Shown in pieces: positions 40,151 through 50,582 of a stretch of 64,000 nucleotides of DNA (positions are counted from its first letter, which is position 1; each line of letters begins with the position of its first letter). Source of the stretch: Falsiruegeria litorea R37 (GTDB taxonomy: Bacteria > Pseudomonadota > Alphaproteobacteria > Rhodobacterales > Rhodobacteraceae). Location of the stretch: positions 2,604,001 to 2,668,000 of the forward strand of contig NZ_FWFO01000001.1 of the NCBI RefSeq assembly GCF_900172225.1. Reading direction: 5' to 3'. The notes under the pieces were generated by a model. The model saw nothing but the letters and a program-made list of their open reading frames with translations. It was not told the DNA's origin and ran no database searches. The translations under genes were made by a program, and so were the position numbers.

Positions 40151-41397
40151 TTCACGATTTCAGCGGTTTCCACCACCGCGTGGAACAGCACATCCGCGCC
40201 CGCAGCCGCCCATTGGGGGCTGATCTCTTCGGCCTCGTTGTGGCTCAGCCCATCGACGCAGGGGCACATGACCATCGCGGTTGGCGCGACCCGGTTGATC
40301 CAGCAGGCGTCGTGGCCCGCGCCCGAGATGATATCCAGATGCGTATGTCCCAGCCGCTCGGCCGCGTTCCGCACAGCCGTGACACAGCCCTCGTCAAAGG
40401 TCACCGGATCGAACCCGCCCACCTTTTCGAATGCGATGCTCAGGCCCATATCGTCGGCGATCGTCTGACCCTCGACCCTCAGGCGCGCCTCCATGTCCTC
40501 GATCACGCTCAACTCGGGCGAGCGGAAATCGACGGTGAACACCACCTTGCCCGGAATCACGTTGCGCGAGTTCGGGTAGACATCGATATGGCCCGCCGCC
40601 CCAACCGCATGCGGTGCATGGGACCAGGCGATTTCATCCACCTTTTCCAGCACCCGCGCCATCCCAAGCCCGGCGTTCTTGCGCATCGGCATCGGCGTTG
40701 ATCCGGTGTGCGAATCCTTGCCCTCGATCGTGACTTGCGTCCAACTCAGGCCCTGACCGTGAGTGACAACACCAATGTCCTTGCCCTCAGCCTCCAGGAT
40801 CGGGCCCTGTTCGATATGCAGTTCAAAGAAGGCATGCATCTTGCGCGCGCCGACCTCTTCGTCACCGCGCCAGCCAATACGCTTGAGCTCATCGCCAAAC
40901 TTCTTGCCCTCGGCATCCTCGCGGTCGTACGCCCAATCCTGCGTGTGAATTCCCGCAAAGACGCCGGACGACAGCATCGCCGGGGCATAGCGCGTCCCCT
41001 CTTCATTGGTGAAGTTCGTCACCACGATGGGATGTTTGGTCTTGATGCCCAAGTCATTAAGCGTGCGCAGAATTTCCAAACCACCAAGCACCCCCAAAAC
41101 GCCATCATACTTGCCGCCCGTCGGCTGCGTATCCAGGTGAGAGCCCACGTAGACCGGCAGCGCATCCGGGTCCGTCCCTTCGCGCCGGGCAAACATGTTG
41201 CCCATCTGATCCAGGCCCATCGAACAGCCCGCCGCCTCGCACCAGCTTTGGAACAGGGCGCGGCCTTCGCCGTCTTCATCGGTCAGGGTCTGACGATTGT
41301 TGCCACCTGCGACGCCCGGGCCGATCTTGGACATCTCCATCAGACTGTCCCACAGGCGTTCGCCGTTGATCTTCATATTCGCGGCAGGCGCTGCCAT
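40147..41397 (-). CDS. Zn-dependent amidohydrolase, probable beta-ureidopropionase
   Basis: Cytoplasmic M20-family hydrolase (416 residues) that should split N-carbamoyl-beta-alanine or N-carbamoyl-beta-aminoisobutyrate to the beta-amino acid, CO2 and NH3. The dinuclear metal ligands are visible: YVGSHLDTQPTGGKYDG (His and Asp), TNEEGTRYAP (Glu pair), HIEQGPILE (His) and the C-terminal GAGHDACWI (His). Close relatives act on other N-carbamoyl or ureido acids such as allantoate, but the operon with dihydropyrimidinase fixes the likely substrate. First gene of the minus-strand operon, facing rutR across 183 bp that contain a RutR box. Confidence 0.92.
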   Translation of the reverse strand: MAAPAANMKINGERLWDSLMEMSKIGPGVAGGNNRQTLTDEDGEGRALFQSWCEAAGCSMGLDQMGNMFARREGTDPDALPVYVGSHLDTQPTGGKYDGVLGVLGGLEILRTLNDLGIKTKHPIVVTNFTNEEGTRYAPAMLSSGVFAGIHTQDWAYDREDAEGKKFGDELKRIGWRGDEEVGARKMHAFFELHIEQGPILEAEGKDIGVVTHGQGLSWTQVTIEGKDSHTGSTPMPMRKNAGLGMARVLEKVDEIAWSHAPHAVGAAGHIDVYPNSRNVIPGKVVFTVDFRSPELSVIEDMEARLRVEGQTIADDMGLSIAFEKVGGFDPVTFDEGCVTAVRNAAERLGHTHLDIISGAGHDACWINRVAPTAMVMCPCVDGLSHNEAEEISPQWAAAGADVLFHAVVETAEIVK

Positions 41398-41447
41398 GTC
41401 TCATCCCCTGTTGCTTGCTTGCGATTGGCTCGCTCTTGGTATGTGAT

Positions 41448-41463
41448 TTGACCAAACGGTCAA
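41448..41463. promoter_or_regulatory. RutR-type operator between the pyrimidine operon and rutR
   Basis: TTGACCAAACGGTCAA differs at one base from the known E. coli RutR box TTGACCA-NN-TGGTCAA, and the flanking bases extend the palindrome (TTTGACC...GGTCAAA, 41447-41464). It lies in the divergent promoter region and could serve both directions. A weaker related repeat TTGAC-ACCA-GTCAA is at 41482-41495. Confidence 0.75.
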
Positions 41464-41580
41464 ACTCACGCTATCACGGGTTTGACACCAGTCAAGAAAT
41501 TGCGGCACATGCCCGCAAAAATGCTGGCAAAAAATGCACTCTGCTCGGCAATCGCGCAGCCAACAAAGGACAATCGCCCC

Positions 41581-42189
41581 ATGCCAAAGGACCGCACCCC
41601 GACACGGATCCAGAAAAAGAACCGTGCCGCGATCCTTGAAGCGGCGTTGAACGTGTTTTCGGCCAATGGATTCCGGGGTGCAACGGTCGATCAGATCGCA
41701 AGCGAGGCCGGGCTGTCCAAGCCAAATCTGCTCTATTATTTCCCCTCCAAGGTGGACATGCACAACGCGCTTTTGGCGCAGCTGATGGACACCTGGCTGG
41801 ATCCGTTGCGCGAAATGGACGAAGACGGCGAGCCGCTGACCGAGATCATGGCCTATGTCCGCCGCAAACTGCAGATGAGCCGGGATTTCCCGCGCGAAAG
41901 CCGCCTGTTTGCCAACGAAATCGTGCAAGGCGCGCCCCGCATTCACGACGCGCTGAACCACGATCTGAAAACGCTGGTGGACGAGAAAACCAAGCTGCTG
42001 GAACGCTGGATGGCAGACGGGAAAATCGCCCGCGTCCACCCGTACCACCTGCTGTTTTCGGTCTGGTCGCTGACACAACACTATGCCGATTTCGACGTGC
42101 AGGTTCGCGCGATCCTGGGCGATGAAGACCCCTTCGACGGCGCCGATCCGTTCCTCGAAACGCTCTACCTGCGCCTGCTTACCCCATAA
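41581..42189 (+). CDS. rutR: RutR-like TetR family regulator of pyrimidine catabolism
   Basis: A 202-residue TetR-family repressor. The HTH is IQKKNRAAILEAALNVFSAN, then GFRGATVDQIASEAGLSKPN and LLYYFPSKVDMHNAL. The C-terminal domain ends with FSVWSLTQHYADFDVQVR, close to RutR, which binds uracil or thymine and releases DNA. The ATG at 41581 is chosen: it gives the usual short basic arm before the HTH and excludes codons that overlap the operator region. It faces the catabolic operon, and the region between them carries a near-perfect RutR box, so it very likely controls these genes and itself. Confidence 0.88.
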   Translation: MPKDRTPTRIQKKNRAAILEAALNVFSANGFRGATVDQIASEAGLSKPNLLYYFPSKVDMHNALLAQLMDTWLDPLREMDEDGEPLTEIMAYVRRKLQMSRDFPRESRLFANEIVQGAPRIHDALNHDLKTLVDEKTKLLERWMADGKIARVHPYHLLFSVWSLTQHYADFDVQVRAILGDEDPFDGADPFLETLYLRLLTP

Positions 42190-42303
42190 AACAAGGTTGT
42201 GCCTGATTGTCGTGTTGGTCAACTCTGAGCCCAAATTACTTCATGCTGCGCTTTGCACCAACGGCCGCTTTGACGTAATACGACAAAGGAATAACGAGGC
42301 TTA

Positions 42304-43497
42304 ATGTCCAAAATGCAAACTTCACCACTTGCCCAAACGCTGACACTGCCATGCGGCGCTACGTTAAAGAACCGGATCGCGAAGTCAGCGATGTCGGACT
42401 CTCTTGGCGACGGCGCTGGCAACCCAACGAACGATCAAGTCAATCTTTACGAACGGTGGGCTGAGGGCGGTCTGGCGTTGTCCATAATCGGCGAGGTTCA
42501 AGGTACACCCAACTTTGCAGAGAAGCCCGGCAACCTCATTTTGAATGACCAATCCGACAGCGGCTTGCTTGAGCGCCTCGCAAAAGCAGGTGCAACCGAC
42601 AACGCGCAGCTATGGCTCCAACTTGGACACGCGGGTGCGATGGCGGATGCCCCGATCAGCACGCCAAAAGGACCGAGCGCGCTGGACTTGCCCGGCCTGA
42701 CTTGCGGCGCGTTGTCATTGGACGAGATACATGCGCTGCCAGCCGAATTTGCCCGCTCCGCCAGCCTTGCAAAGGAACTTGGATTTGGTGGCGTGGAGTT
42801 ACACGCGGCGCATGGATTTCTGCTTAGTCAGTTTTTATCGCCTTTGTTCAACAAACGAGAGGACGCCTATGGTAGTTCTCTGCAAAACCGGATGCGGCTG
42901 CTTCTCGAAGTGATCGAAGCTGTTCGAGAAGCTGTAGGCCCCAAATATCCGGTGGGTATCAAATTGAATGCCACCGATCAGCTTGAAGGCGGTTTTGCCG
43001 AAGACGAGGCACTTGAGGTGATTTCAGCAGTCGACAAGACAGCAATAGACCTTATCGACATCAGCGGTGGTACATACTTCCCCGGTGCAGCATCCTCGTC
43101 TGATCGGGCAGGCTCCGGCCCCTATTTTTTAGAATTCGCAGGTAGCGCTCGCAAAAAGACCGACATACCTTTGATGGTCACTGGCGGATTCAAAACACGC
43201 GCTCAAGCCGAAAGCGCCATTCTCGATGGCAAGGCCGATCTTATTGGGTTAGCTCGCGCGCTCGTGGTTGATCCAGAACTGCCGTCCTTTTGGTTAGCCG
43301 GACAGAGGACCGAACCGCAATTTCCACGCTTCAAGAACCCGCCTGAAGGCGGTGTGACCGCATGGTACACGATGCAGATCACACGGAATGCAAAAGGTGA
43401 GACCGCTCTTGCGCCTGATGAATTGGATGCAGCGGTTGCAGAATACGAAAGTCGAGACGAAGCGAGGCGGCAAATTTGGAAATCAAGGCTTAGCTGA
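42304..43497 (+). CDS. NADH:flavin oxidoreductase (Old Yellow Enzyme-like)
   Basis: An FMN-dependent TIM-barrel oxidoreductase (397 residues). Family features: the N-terminal PCGATLKNRIAKSAMSD, QLWLQLGHAG with the His-Gly dyad, GFGGVELHAAHGFLLSQFLS with the catalytic-site HAAHG, and the C-terminal phosphate-binding VTGGFKTRAQAESAI. There is no Fe-S/NADH extension, so it is a short OYE-type enzyme with an unknown alpha,beta-unsaturated substrate. It uses more A and T at third positions than its neighbours (many gaa, aaa, att codons), which hints at recent acquisition. It stands alone between rutR and the convergent pre genes; a role in pyrimidine reduction is possible but not supported by motifs. 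Confidence 0.9.
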   Translation: MSKMQTSPLAQTLTLPCGATLKNRIAKSAMSDSLGDGAGNPTNDQVNLYERWAEGGLALSIIGEVQGTPNFAEKPGNLILNDQSDSGLLERLAKAGATDNAQLWLQLGHAGAMADAPISTPKGPSALDLPGLTCGALSLDEIHALPAEFARSASLAKELGFGGVELHAAHGFLLSQFLSPLFNKREDAYGSSLQNRMRLLLEVIEAVREAVGPKYPVGIKLNATDQLEGGFAEDEALEVISAVDKTAIDLIDISGGTYFPGAASSSDRAGSGPYFLEFAGSARKKTDIPLMVTGGFKTRAQAESAILDGKADLIGLARALVVDPELPSFWLAGQRTEPQFPRFKNPPEGGVTAWYTMQITRNAKGETALAPDELDAAVAEYESRDEARRQIWKSRLS

Positions 43498-43568
43498 CCT
43501 TCGCGCATCCGCAGCGAAATGGGGCTTTGTCCCACTTAGCAGACCAATACACTTAGAAGGTACACCCC

Positions 43569-43606
43569 AAAACAAAGGGCAGCGCTTCATCGCACTGCCC
43601 CTGTTT
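43569..43606 (-). terminator. Candidate terminator downstream of preA
   Basis: GGGCAG (43577-43582) pairs with CTGCCC (43595-43600), and AAACA (43570-43574) with TGTTT (43602-43606) beyond a small internal loop. On the minus strand the 3' arm is T-rich (CTGCCCTTTGTTT). It could also end the convergent flavin oxidoreductase transcript. Confidence 0.5.
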
Positions 43607-43641
43607 CTTCTCGTTCCAAATACGGTCGCCGAAGGCGTCCC
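43603..43641 (-). repeat. Dispersed repeat R1, copy 3
   Basis: On the minus strand it begins directly at the preA stop with GGGACGCCTTCGGCGACCGT and continues TTTGGAACGAGAAGAAA. The first 20 bases are identical to copy 1 after the CBS/DUF294 gene (12793-12830), 31 kb away. Confidence 0.7.
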
Positions 43642-44946
43642 TCACTCGGCTGCTTGCGCCGACGGGTTATTGGGATGCGTGGTCCAGTTGGCGTATTCCG
43701 CGCTCACGGTTTCGCCGGTACGCTCGTCCAACTCGCCGGGCTGCAGTTCGACCATCGAGATACAGTTTTCAACCGGGCAGACGTTGACGCACAGGTTGCA
43801 GGCCACGCATTCGTCGTCCTTGACGGTGAATGTGCGATCTTCGCTCATGGCGATGGCCTGGTGCGAGGTGTCTTCGCAAGCCGCATAGCAGCGACCGCAT
43901 TTGATGCAGGCGTCCTGGTCGATCTTGGCCTTCGAGATCGAGTTCAGGTTCAGATACTGCCAGTCGGTGACATTGGGCACGGCCATGCCAATGAAATCCT
44001 CGGTCGAAGTGTACCCCTTTTCATCCATCCACTGCGACAGGCCCGAGATCATTTCTTCGACGATCTTGAAGCCATAGGTCATCGCCGCGGTGCAGACCTG
44101 CACGTTGCCGGCACCGAGCGCCATGAACTCAGCCGCGTCGCGCCAGGTGGTGATGCCACCAATGGCCGAGATCGGCAGGCCATGGGTCTGCGGACAGCGG
44201 GCAATCTCGGCCACCATGTTCATGGCAATCGGCTTGACCGCCGGGCCGCAGTATCCGCCGTGGGTGCCCTTGTCGCCGATAATCGGCTCAGGTGCCATCT
44301 GGTCCAGATCCACCGAAACAATCGAATTGATGGTGTTGATCAGGCTCACCGCGTCCGCGCCGCCCGCCTTGGCTGCGCGCGCCGGGAAACGTACGTCGGT
44401 GATGTTGGGCGTCAGCTTGACGATCACCGGCTTGTCATAGTTCTCCTTGCACCAGCGGGTGACCATTTCGATGTATTCCGGCACCTGGCCCACGGCCGAG
44501 CCCATACCCCGTTCGGCCATCCCGTGCGGGCAGCCGAAGTTGAGCTCGATGCCATCGGCTCCGGTTTCGGCCACCCGCGGGAGGATCGCTTTCCACGCCG
44601 CTTCTTCGCACGGCACCATCAGCGAGACGATGATGGCGCGGTCGGGGTAGTCCTTCTTGACCCGCGTGATCTCTTCCAGGTTGACCTCCAACGGTCGGTC
44701 GGTGATCAACTCGATGTTGTTGAGCCCCAGCAGCCGACGGTCCGCGCCCCAGATCGCGCCGTAGCGCGGGCCGTTCACGTTCACCACCGGCGGCCCTTCT
44801 GCCCCCAGCGTTTTCCAGACCACACCGCCCCATCCGGCCTCGAACGCGCGGCGGACGTTGTATTCCTTGTCGGTGGGCGGCGCTGAGGCCAGCCAGAAGG
44901 GGTTGGGGCTTTCGATGCCTAGGAAGTTTGTTTTCAGATCAGCCAT
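43642..44946 (-). CDS. preA: NAD-dependent dihydropyrimidine dehydrogenase, catalytic subunit
   Basis: FMN-containing subunit (434 residues) that with PreT reduces uracil and thymine to the 5,6-dihydro forms. The TIM barrel starts with the class signature FLGIESPNPFWLASAPPTDK and has ELNFGCPHGM with the catalytic Cys, and IGGITTWRDAAEFM at the phosphate site. The C-terminal ferredoxin domain carries two 4Fe-4S motifs, CIKCGRCYAAC and CVACNLCVNVCP. The length fits PreA. A methyltransferase gene separates it from preT, which is unusual. First step of the reductive pathway, completed by hydA and the ureidopropionase encoded on the other side of rutR. Confidence 0.95.
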   Translation of the reverse strand: MADLKTNFLGIESPNPFWLASAPPTDKEYNVRRAFEAGWGGVVWKTLGAEGPPVVNVNGPRYGAIWGADRRLLGLNNIELITDRPLEVNLEEITRVKKDYPDRAIIVSLMVPCEEAAWKAILPRVAETGADGIELNFGCPHGMAERGMGSAVGQVPEYIEMVTRWCKENYDKPVIVKLTPNITDVRFPARAAKAGGADAVSLINTINSIVSVDLDQMAPEPIIGDKGTHGGYCGPAVKPIAMNMVAEIARCPQTHGLPISAIGGITTWRDAAEFMALGAGNVQVCTAAMTYGFKIVEEMISGLSQWMDEKGYTSTEDFIGMAVPNVTDWQYLNLNSISKAKIDQDACIKCGRCYAACEDTSHQAIAMSEDRTFTVKDDECVACNLCVNVCPVENCISMVELQPGELDERTGETVSAEYANWTTHPNNPSAQAAE

Positions 44947-44963
44947 TTGCGTCTCCCTGCGCG

Positions 44964-45800
44964 CTAGTCGCGCTTTTTGAATATCATCTCGACCGGGGCG
45001 ATATCGCCCGCGCCGACTGCATTTGTCATGTTCGCCACCTTGTCCGCAGCATCCATCCCCATCAACATGGGCAACCCCAAAACCGGGGGGCCAGACGCCT
45101 TGATCTTTTCTCGCAAGGCGGCAAAGAACTCTTTGGCGACCTCCCCCCGATCCCGGCGCGCCTCCAACTCGAAACCAGCCTTGTCAGCCGCGTCGAGATA
45201 GACGTCAGGCGAGGCCAGGAACGACGCCGCCGGATCACTGGCCCAGGGCAAAGGAAAAGCCGGAGCCGCCCCAAAACGCATCACGTCATAGACGGCAAAG
45301 CGCCCCTGTGGTTTCAGGACCCGCCAAACCTCGTCAAAAAGGCGGTCCTTGTCCGGCAGATTCATCCCGACGTGCAACAAGGTGGCGACGTCGAAACTGT
45401 TGTCATCAAAGGGGAGGTCCAGGGCGCTTCCGACCTTGAACTGCGTCGGCAGGCTCAGAAGCCCGGTCAGTTGCTTTGCCGTTTCGATGAAATCGGGGGT
45501 CAGGTCCAACCCCGTGACATCCGCACCATACCGCGCCGTCATAAGACGGGCAGGCCCGCCGATACCCGCGCCAACATCCAGAACTTTGACCCCGTCTTTC
45601 AACCCAAGTTGATCGAGCAAGGAAATCGTCGCCTCTTCGCCGCCGATGTGAAACTCGTCAATCGACTTGAGGTGCTGTTCCGAAATCTCGCCGAGCTTGA
45701 CGCCACTGGCCTCAAGTGTGTCGACAATCTTGCGAAACAGCTCCGCACCGCCATAGTGCGAAACGATTTTCTCGTCCGGCTTATTGGTTCGATCCGTCAT
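44964..45800 (-). CDS. Class I SAM-dependent methyltransferase inserted between preT and preA
   Basis: A 278-residue cytoplasmic methyltransferase. The SAM-binding motif I is VKVLDVGAGIGGPARLM (about 72-88), followed by the acidic end of strand 2 (DVTGLDLTPDFIE) and the post-motif region DNSFDVATLLHVGMNLPDKD. It resembles UbiE/sterol or glycine-sarcosine type enzymes, but the acceptor cannot be told. Spacing is 17 bases to preA and 33 bases to preT, all on the minus strand, so it is co-transcribed. A methylation step is not part of known pyrimidine reduction, so either the substrate is a modified pyrimidine or the position is incidental. Confidence 0.87.
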   Translation of the reverse strand: MTDRTNKPDEKIVSHYGGAELFRKIVDTLEASGVKLGEISEQHLKSIDEFHIGGEEATISLLDQLGLKDGVKVLDVGAGIGGPARLMTARYGADVTGLDLTPDFIETAKQLTGLLSLPTQFKVGSALDLPFDDNSFDVATLLHVGMNLPDKDRLFDEVWRVLKPQGRFAVYDVMRFGAAPAFPLPWASDPAASFLASPDVYLDAADKAGFELEARRDRGEVAKEFFAALREKIKASGPPVLGLPMLMGMDAADKVANMTNAVGAGDIAPVEMIFKKRD

Positions 45801-45833
45801 CGGGTGTCTCCTTTTGGTGGCTGCCCGCGTATC

Positions 45834-47171
45834 TTACCCCATCATTGCCTTGTGGATGTCCATCGCGGCGTCGCGACCCTCGGCCACGGCTGTCACGGTC
45901 AGGTCGTCGCCACCAGCGGCACAGTCGCCCCCGGCCCAGACACCGTCGACCGAAGTTCGGCCTGCGTCGGTCACGGCGATCTTGCGACCGTCCAGCGCCA
46001 GCACACTCGGTGCGCCCTCAAGCGTCTGACCAATGGCCTTGAACACCTGATCCGCAGCCAGTCGCGTAGTTTCACCCGTTCCGGTCAACTCACCGCCTGC
46101 GGACGAAGTATACTCCAACTCGATCTCTGTCGCAGCCCCGTTGCCATGCACGGCGACCGGCTGGACGTTGAACATCAGCTTCACGCCCTTGGATGCCGCC
46201 AGATCCTGCTCGAACCGGCTGGCGCCCATGGCCTCGCGGCCCCGGCGGTAGGCAATGGTGACATTTTCAGCGCCGAGCAGTTTGGATTGCACGGCGGCGT
46301 CAACGGCCGTCATACCGCCACCGATAACGACCACATTGCGGCCCACTGGCAGCGCGGACAGGGCGTCGGCTTGACGCAGATCGGCAATGAAATCCACGGC
46401 GTCGCGCACGCCGTCCTTGTCTTCGCCCTCGGCTCGCAGGGCGTTCACCCCACCCAGACCGATGGACAGGAACACGGCGTCATATGCCTCTTGCAGACCA
46501 CCCAGCGTCACGCCTTGGCCCAGGGCCGAGCCGTTCTCGATGGTAATGCCGCCGATTTTCAGCAGCCAGTCGACCTCGGCCTCGGCGTAGTTTTCGGTGC
46601 TCTTGTAGGCGGCGATGCCGAATTCGTTCAGGCCGCCGGCCTTCTCGCGTGCCTCGTGGATCACCACGTCATGGCCCAGCATGGCCAGACGGTGCGCGCA
46701 GGCCAGGCCCGCAGGCCCTGCCCCCACAACCGCCACGGTCTTGCCAGTGGATGCCGCGCGTTCGAACGGATGCACGCCCGCCGCCATCACGGTGTCGGTG
46801 GCGTAACGCTGCAGTCGGCCAATTTCGACCGGCTTGCCCTCGGCAGTTTCACGCACGCAGGCTTCTTCACACAGTGTCTCGGTCGGACAAACCCGTGCAC
46901 ACATGCCGCCCAGAATGTTCTGGTCCAGAATGGTCTTTGCCGCCGCCTGCGCGTGTCCGGTCTGGATCTGGCGGATGAACAGCGGAATGTCGATGTCCGT
47001 GGGACAGGCCGTCACGCACGGCGCGTCATAACAGAAATAGCAACGATCTGCGGCAACCGCGGCCTCGTGCGGCGCATAGGCCGGGTGGAGGTCGTCAAAG
47101 TTGGCGGCAATGTCTTCGCTGGATAGCCGCCCGGAAACGATACCGGGTGCTGTCTGGCCCTGTGCCATCAC
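45834..47171 (-). CDS. preT: NAD(P)-dependent dihydropyrimidine dehydrogenase, electron-transfer subunit
   Basis: FAD- and Fe-S-containing subunit (445 residues) delivering NADH electrons to PreA. The N-terminal domain has the glutamate-synthase-small-subunit-like Cys pattern (CYFCYDAPCVTACPTDID, then CARVCPTETLCEEAC) for two 4Fe-4S clusters. The FAD site is VAVVGAGPAGLACAHRLA and the NAD(P) site VVVIGGGMTAVDAAVQS; GRKIAVTDAGRTSVDGVWAG is the usual second FAD motif. First gene of the preT-methyltransferase-preA operon. Upstream (47172-47262) lies a very AT-rich stretch with a TTGACC box and a TATCAATTGGTA pseudo-palindrome, probably its promoter. Confidence 0.95.
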   Translation of the reverse strand: MMAQGQTAPGIVSGRLSSEDIAANFDDLHPAYAPHEAAVAADRCYFCYDAPCVTACPTDIDIPLFIRQIQTGHAQAAAKTILDQNILGGMCARVCPTETLCEEACVRETAEGKPVEIGRLQRYATDTVMAAGVHPFERAASTGKTVAVVGAGPAGLACAHRLAMLGHDVVIHEAREKAGGLNEFGIAAYKSTENYAEAEVDWLLKIGGITIENGSALGQGVTLGGLQEAYDAVFLSIGLGGVNALRAEGEDKDGVRDAVDFIADLRQADALSALPVGRNVVVIGGGMTAVDAAVQSKLLGAENVTIAYRRGREAMGASRFEQDLAASKGVKLMFNVQPVAVHGNGAATEIELEYTSSAGGELTGTGETTRLAADQVFKAIGQTLEGAPSVLALDGRKIAVTDAGRTSVDGVWAGGDCAAGGDDLTVTAVAEGRDAAMDIHKAMMG

Positions 47172-47224
47172 TCTCTCCCTGAGATATGTTGTTCTTGCCT
47201 CCAGACTGCCACATCTGAATTTTT

Positions 47225-47236
47225 TATCAATTGGTA
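47225..47236. promoter_or_regulatory. Candidate operator/promoter element upstream of preT
   Basis: TATCAATTGGTA is a near-perfect 12-bp palindrome in an AT-rich tract. TTTATCAA occurs twice nearby (around 47223 and 47240), and a minus-strand TTGACC at about 47254-47249 could be a -35 box or half of a RutR site. Assignment is weak. Confidence 0.3.
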
Positions 47237-47262
47237 AAATTTATCAAAGGGTCAAAAAATTG

Positions 47263-47289
47263 AAAAAACCGGACCAAAGGCCCGGTTTT
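47263..47289 (-). terminator. Terminator after the cupin gene
   Basis: AAAACCGG (47265-47272) pairs with CCGGTTTT (47282-47289). On the minus strand the stem is followed by TTTTTTCAATTTTT. It separates the cupin gene from preT. Confidence 0.75.
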
Positions 47290-47325
47290 GCTGAAAATTT
47301 CATCAGATTTGAGAAACGTGAGAGG

Positions 47326-47958
47326 TCAGATCATCTGGCTCAGGTGGCCGGATTTCACCCAAACCTCGGCGCCATCCGGGCCCGCGGCCGCCTGAAACGC
47401 CCCTTTGGGCGGCACGCGCAGCCAATCCCATTTGCCAAAGGTCTCACCGCCTTCAGCGTAGCTGCCGGACAGTACAAAAACCTCCAACCCACCATCGGCA
47501 TCCACCTGAACCGCCTCACCGGCCGCCCACCGTTCCACGCGCACTTCCTCCACCGCGTCTCGGTGCAGATCGACCCGCCCCTCTCCGGCAATGGGCTGGC
47601 GCACTTCGGTCCGATCGTCGGGATCGAACTGGTGCAGCTTGACCAGGATCGTCGCCCCTGGTTCGGTCGCCGGTGTGTGCGAGGACGTCGGCGGATTGCG
47701 GACATACATGCCGGTTGGAAAATCACCCAGCTCGTCCTGAAACACACCATCCAGCACCAAATATTCCTCGCCCCCGTCATGGGTGTGCGCGGCAAAGGCG
47801 CTGCCCGGTGCAAAGCGCACGATGGTTGTGGCGCGCGCCACCTCTTCGCCGATCCGGTCCAGCATTTTGCGCTCGACCCCAGCGGCGGGGGATTGCACCC
47901 ACTCGGTTTCATCAAAGTGAACGGCGACGCGCTTGGTGAAGTCGGCATTGATCCGCAT
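47326..47958 (-). CDS. Two-cupin protein of the ChrR type
   Basis: A 210-residue cytoplasmic protein with two cupin barrels. The first carries FAPGSAFAAHTHDGGEEYLVL (the two His and Glu of a metal site) and a second metal ligand region around PTSSHTPATEPG. The second barrel (about 125-205; GGLEVFVLSGSYAEGGETFG) lacks most of the His ligands. This arrangement is known from ChrR-like anti-sigma factors and from quercetinase-like enzymes. No sigma factor gene is adjacent and the N-terminal zinc-finger domain of true ChrR is missing, so it is probably a stand-alone metal-binding or enzyme-like cupin. It is monocistronic with its own terminator. Confidence 0.85.
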   Translation of the reverse strand: MRINADFTKRVAVHFDETEWVQSPAAGVERKMLDRIGEEVARATTIVRFAPGSAFAAHTHDGGEEYLVLDGVFQDELGDFPTGMYVRNPPTSSHTPATEPGATILVKLHQFDPDDRTEVRQPIAGEGRVDLHRDAVEEVRVERWAAGEAVQVDADGGLEVFVLSGSYAEGGETFGKWDWLRVPPKGAFQAAAGPDGAEVWVKSGHLSQMI

Positions 47959-49975
<2,017 letters not shown>

Positions 49976-50042
49976 GCTCTGACAAACACGCGCGGGCCGG
50001 TCATGCACCGGCCCGTTTGCACTCAATACCAAAGGCAGGCAC

Positions 50043-50582
50043 ATGCTCTATCGGGCTTCCCACTTCTGGGCACGGGTCGAGATTTTCTTTGCGGCAGCTT
50101 TGGCCGCATCGGTCACCGGGCTCATCCTTCTCAACGTCATCACCCGCGCATCCGGCAACGCGATCTATTGGGTCGATGAGGCGGCGATTTACGCCATGGT
50201 CTGGATGACCTTCTTGGCGGCCTCTGCTGCGATCCATTTCCGCTCGGCCATCTCGGTCACGATCCTGAACGAAATGCTGCCTGCCTCGGGCCGTCATTGG
50301 ATCAACCGCTTTGTCGATCTGACCATATTTGTCTTTGCCTGCCTGATGGTCTGGATCTGCCTGCGCTGGTTCATGCCCCTGCAACTGATGGAGGCCGGCT
50401 GGGACGTCAAAGCGTTTCAGGGCCAGACGTTCAATTTCATCTATGCCGAACCCACCAACACCATCGGGCTAAAAAAGGTCTGGATCTGGCTGGTGATGCC
50501 GCTCTTTACGCTTGGCGCGCTGCTGCATTCGGGCGCCAACTTGGCTCACCCCGGCAAAACATCACAAGTGGAGGCCGTGTAG
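50043..50582 (+). CDS. dctQ: TRAP transporter small permease subunit (nbaC locus)
   Basis: Small membrane subunit (179 residues) with four hydrophobic segments: FFAAALAASVTGLILLNVIT, the segment around AAIYAMVWMTFLAASAAIHF, FVDLTIFVFACLMVWICLRW and VWIWLVMPLFTLGALLHSG. The motif YWVDEAAIYAMVWMTFLAA is the DctQ core. Its stop is followed directly by the dctM start (TAGATG), so synthesis of both membrane subunits is coupled. Confidence 0.92.
   Translation: MLYRASHFWARVEIFFAAALAASVTGLILLNVITRASGNAIYWVDEAAIYAMVWMTFLAASAAIHFRSAISVTILNEMLPASGRHWINRFVDLTIFVFACLMVWICLRWFMPLQLMEAGWDVKAFQGQTFNFIYAEPTNTIGLKKVWIWLVMPLFTLGALLHSGANLAHPGKTSQVEAV

Noticed and set aside
44928-47126. A 732-codon plus-strand frame opposite the methyltransferase and preT
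   Set aside because: It crosses several real genes on the other strand and has no recognisable domain or ribosome site.
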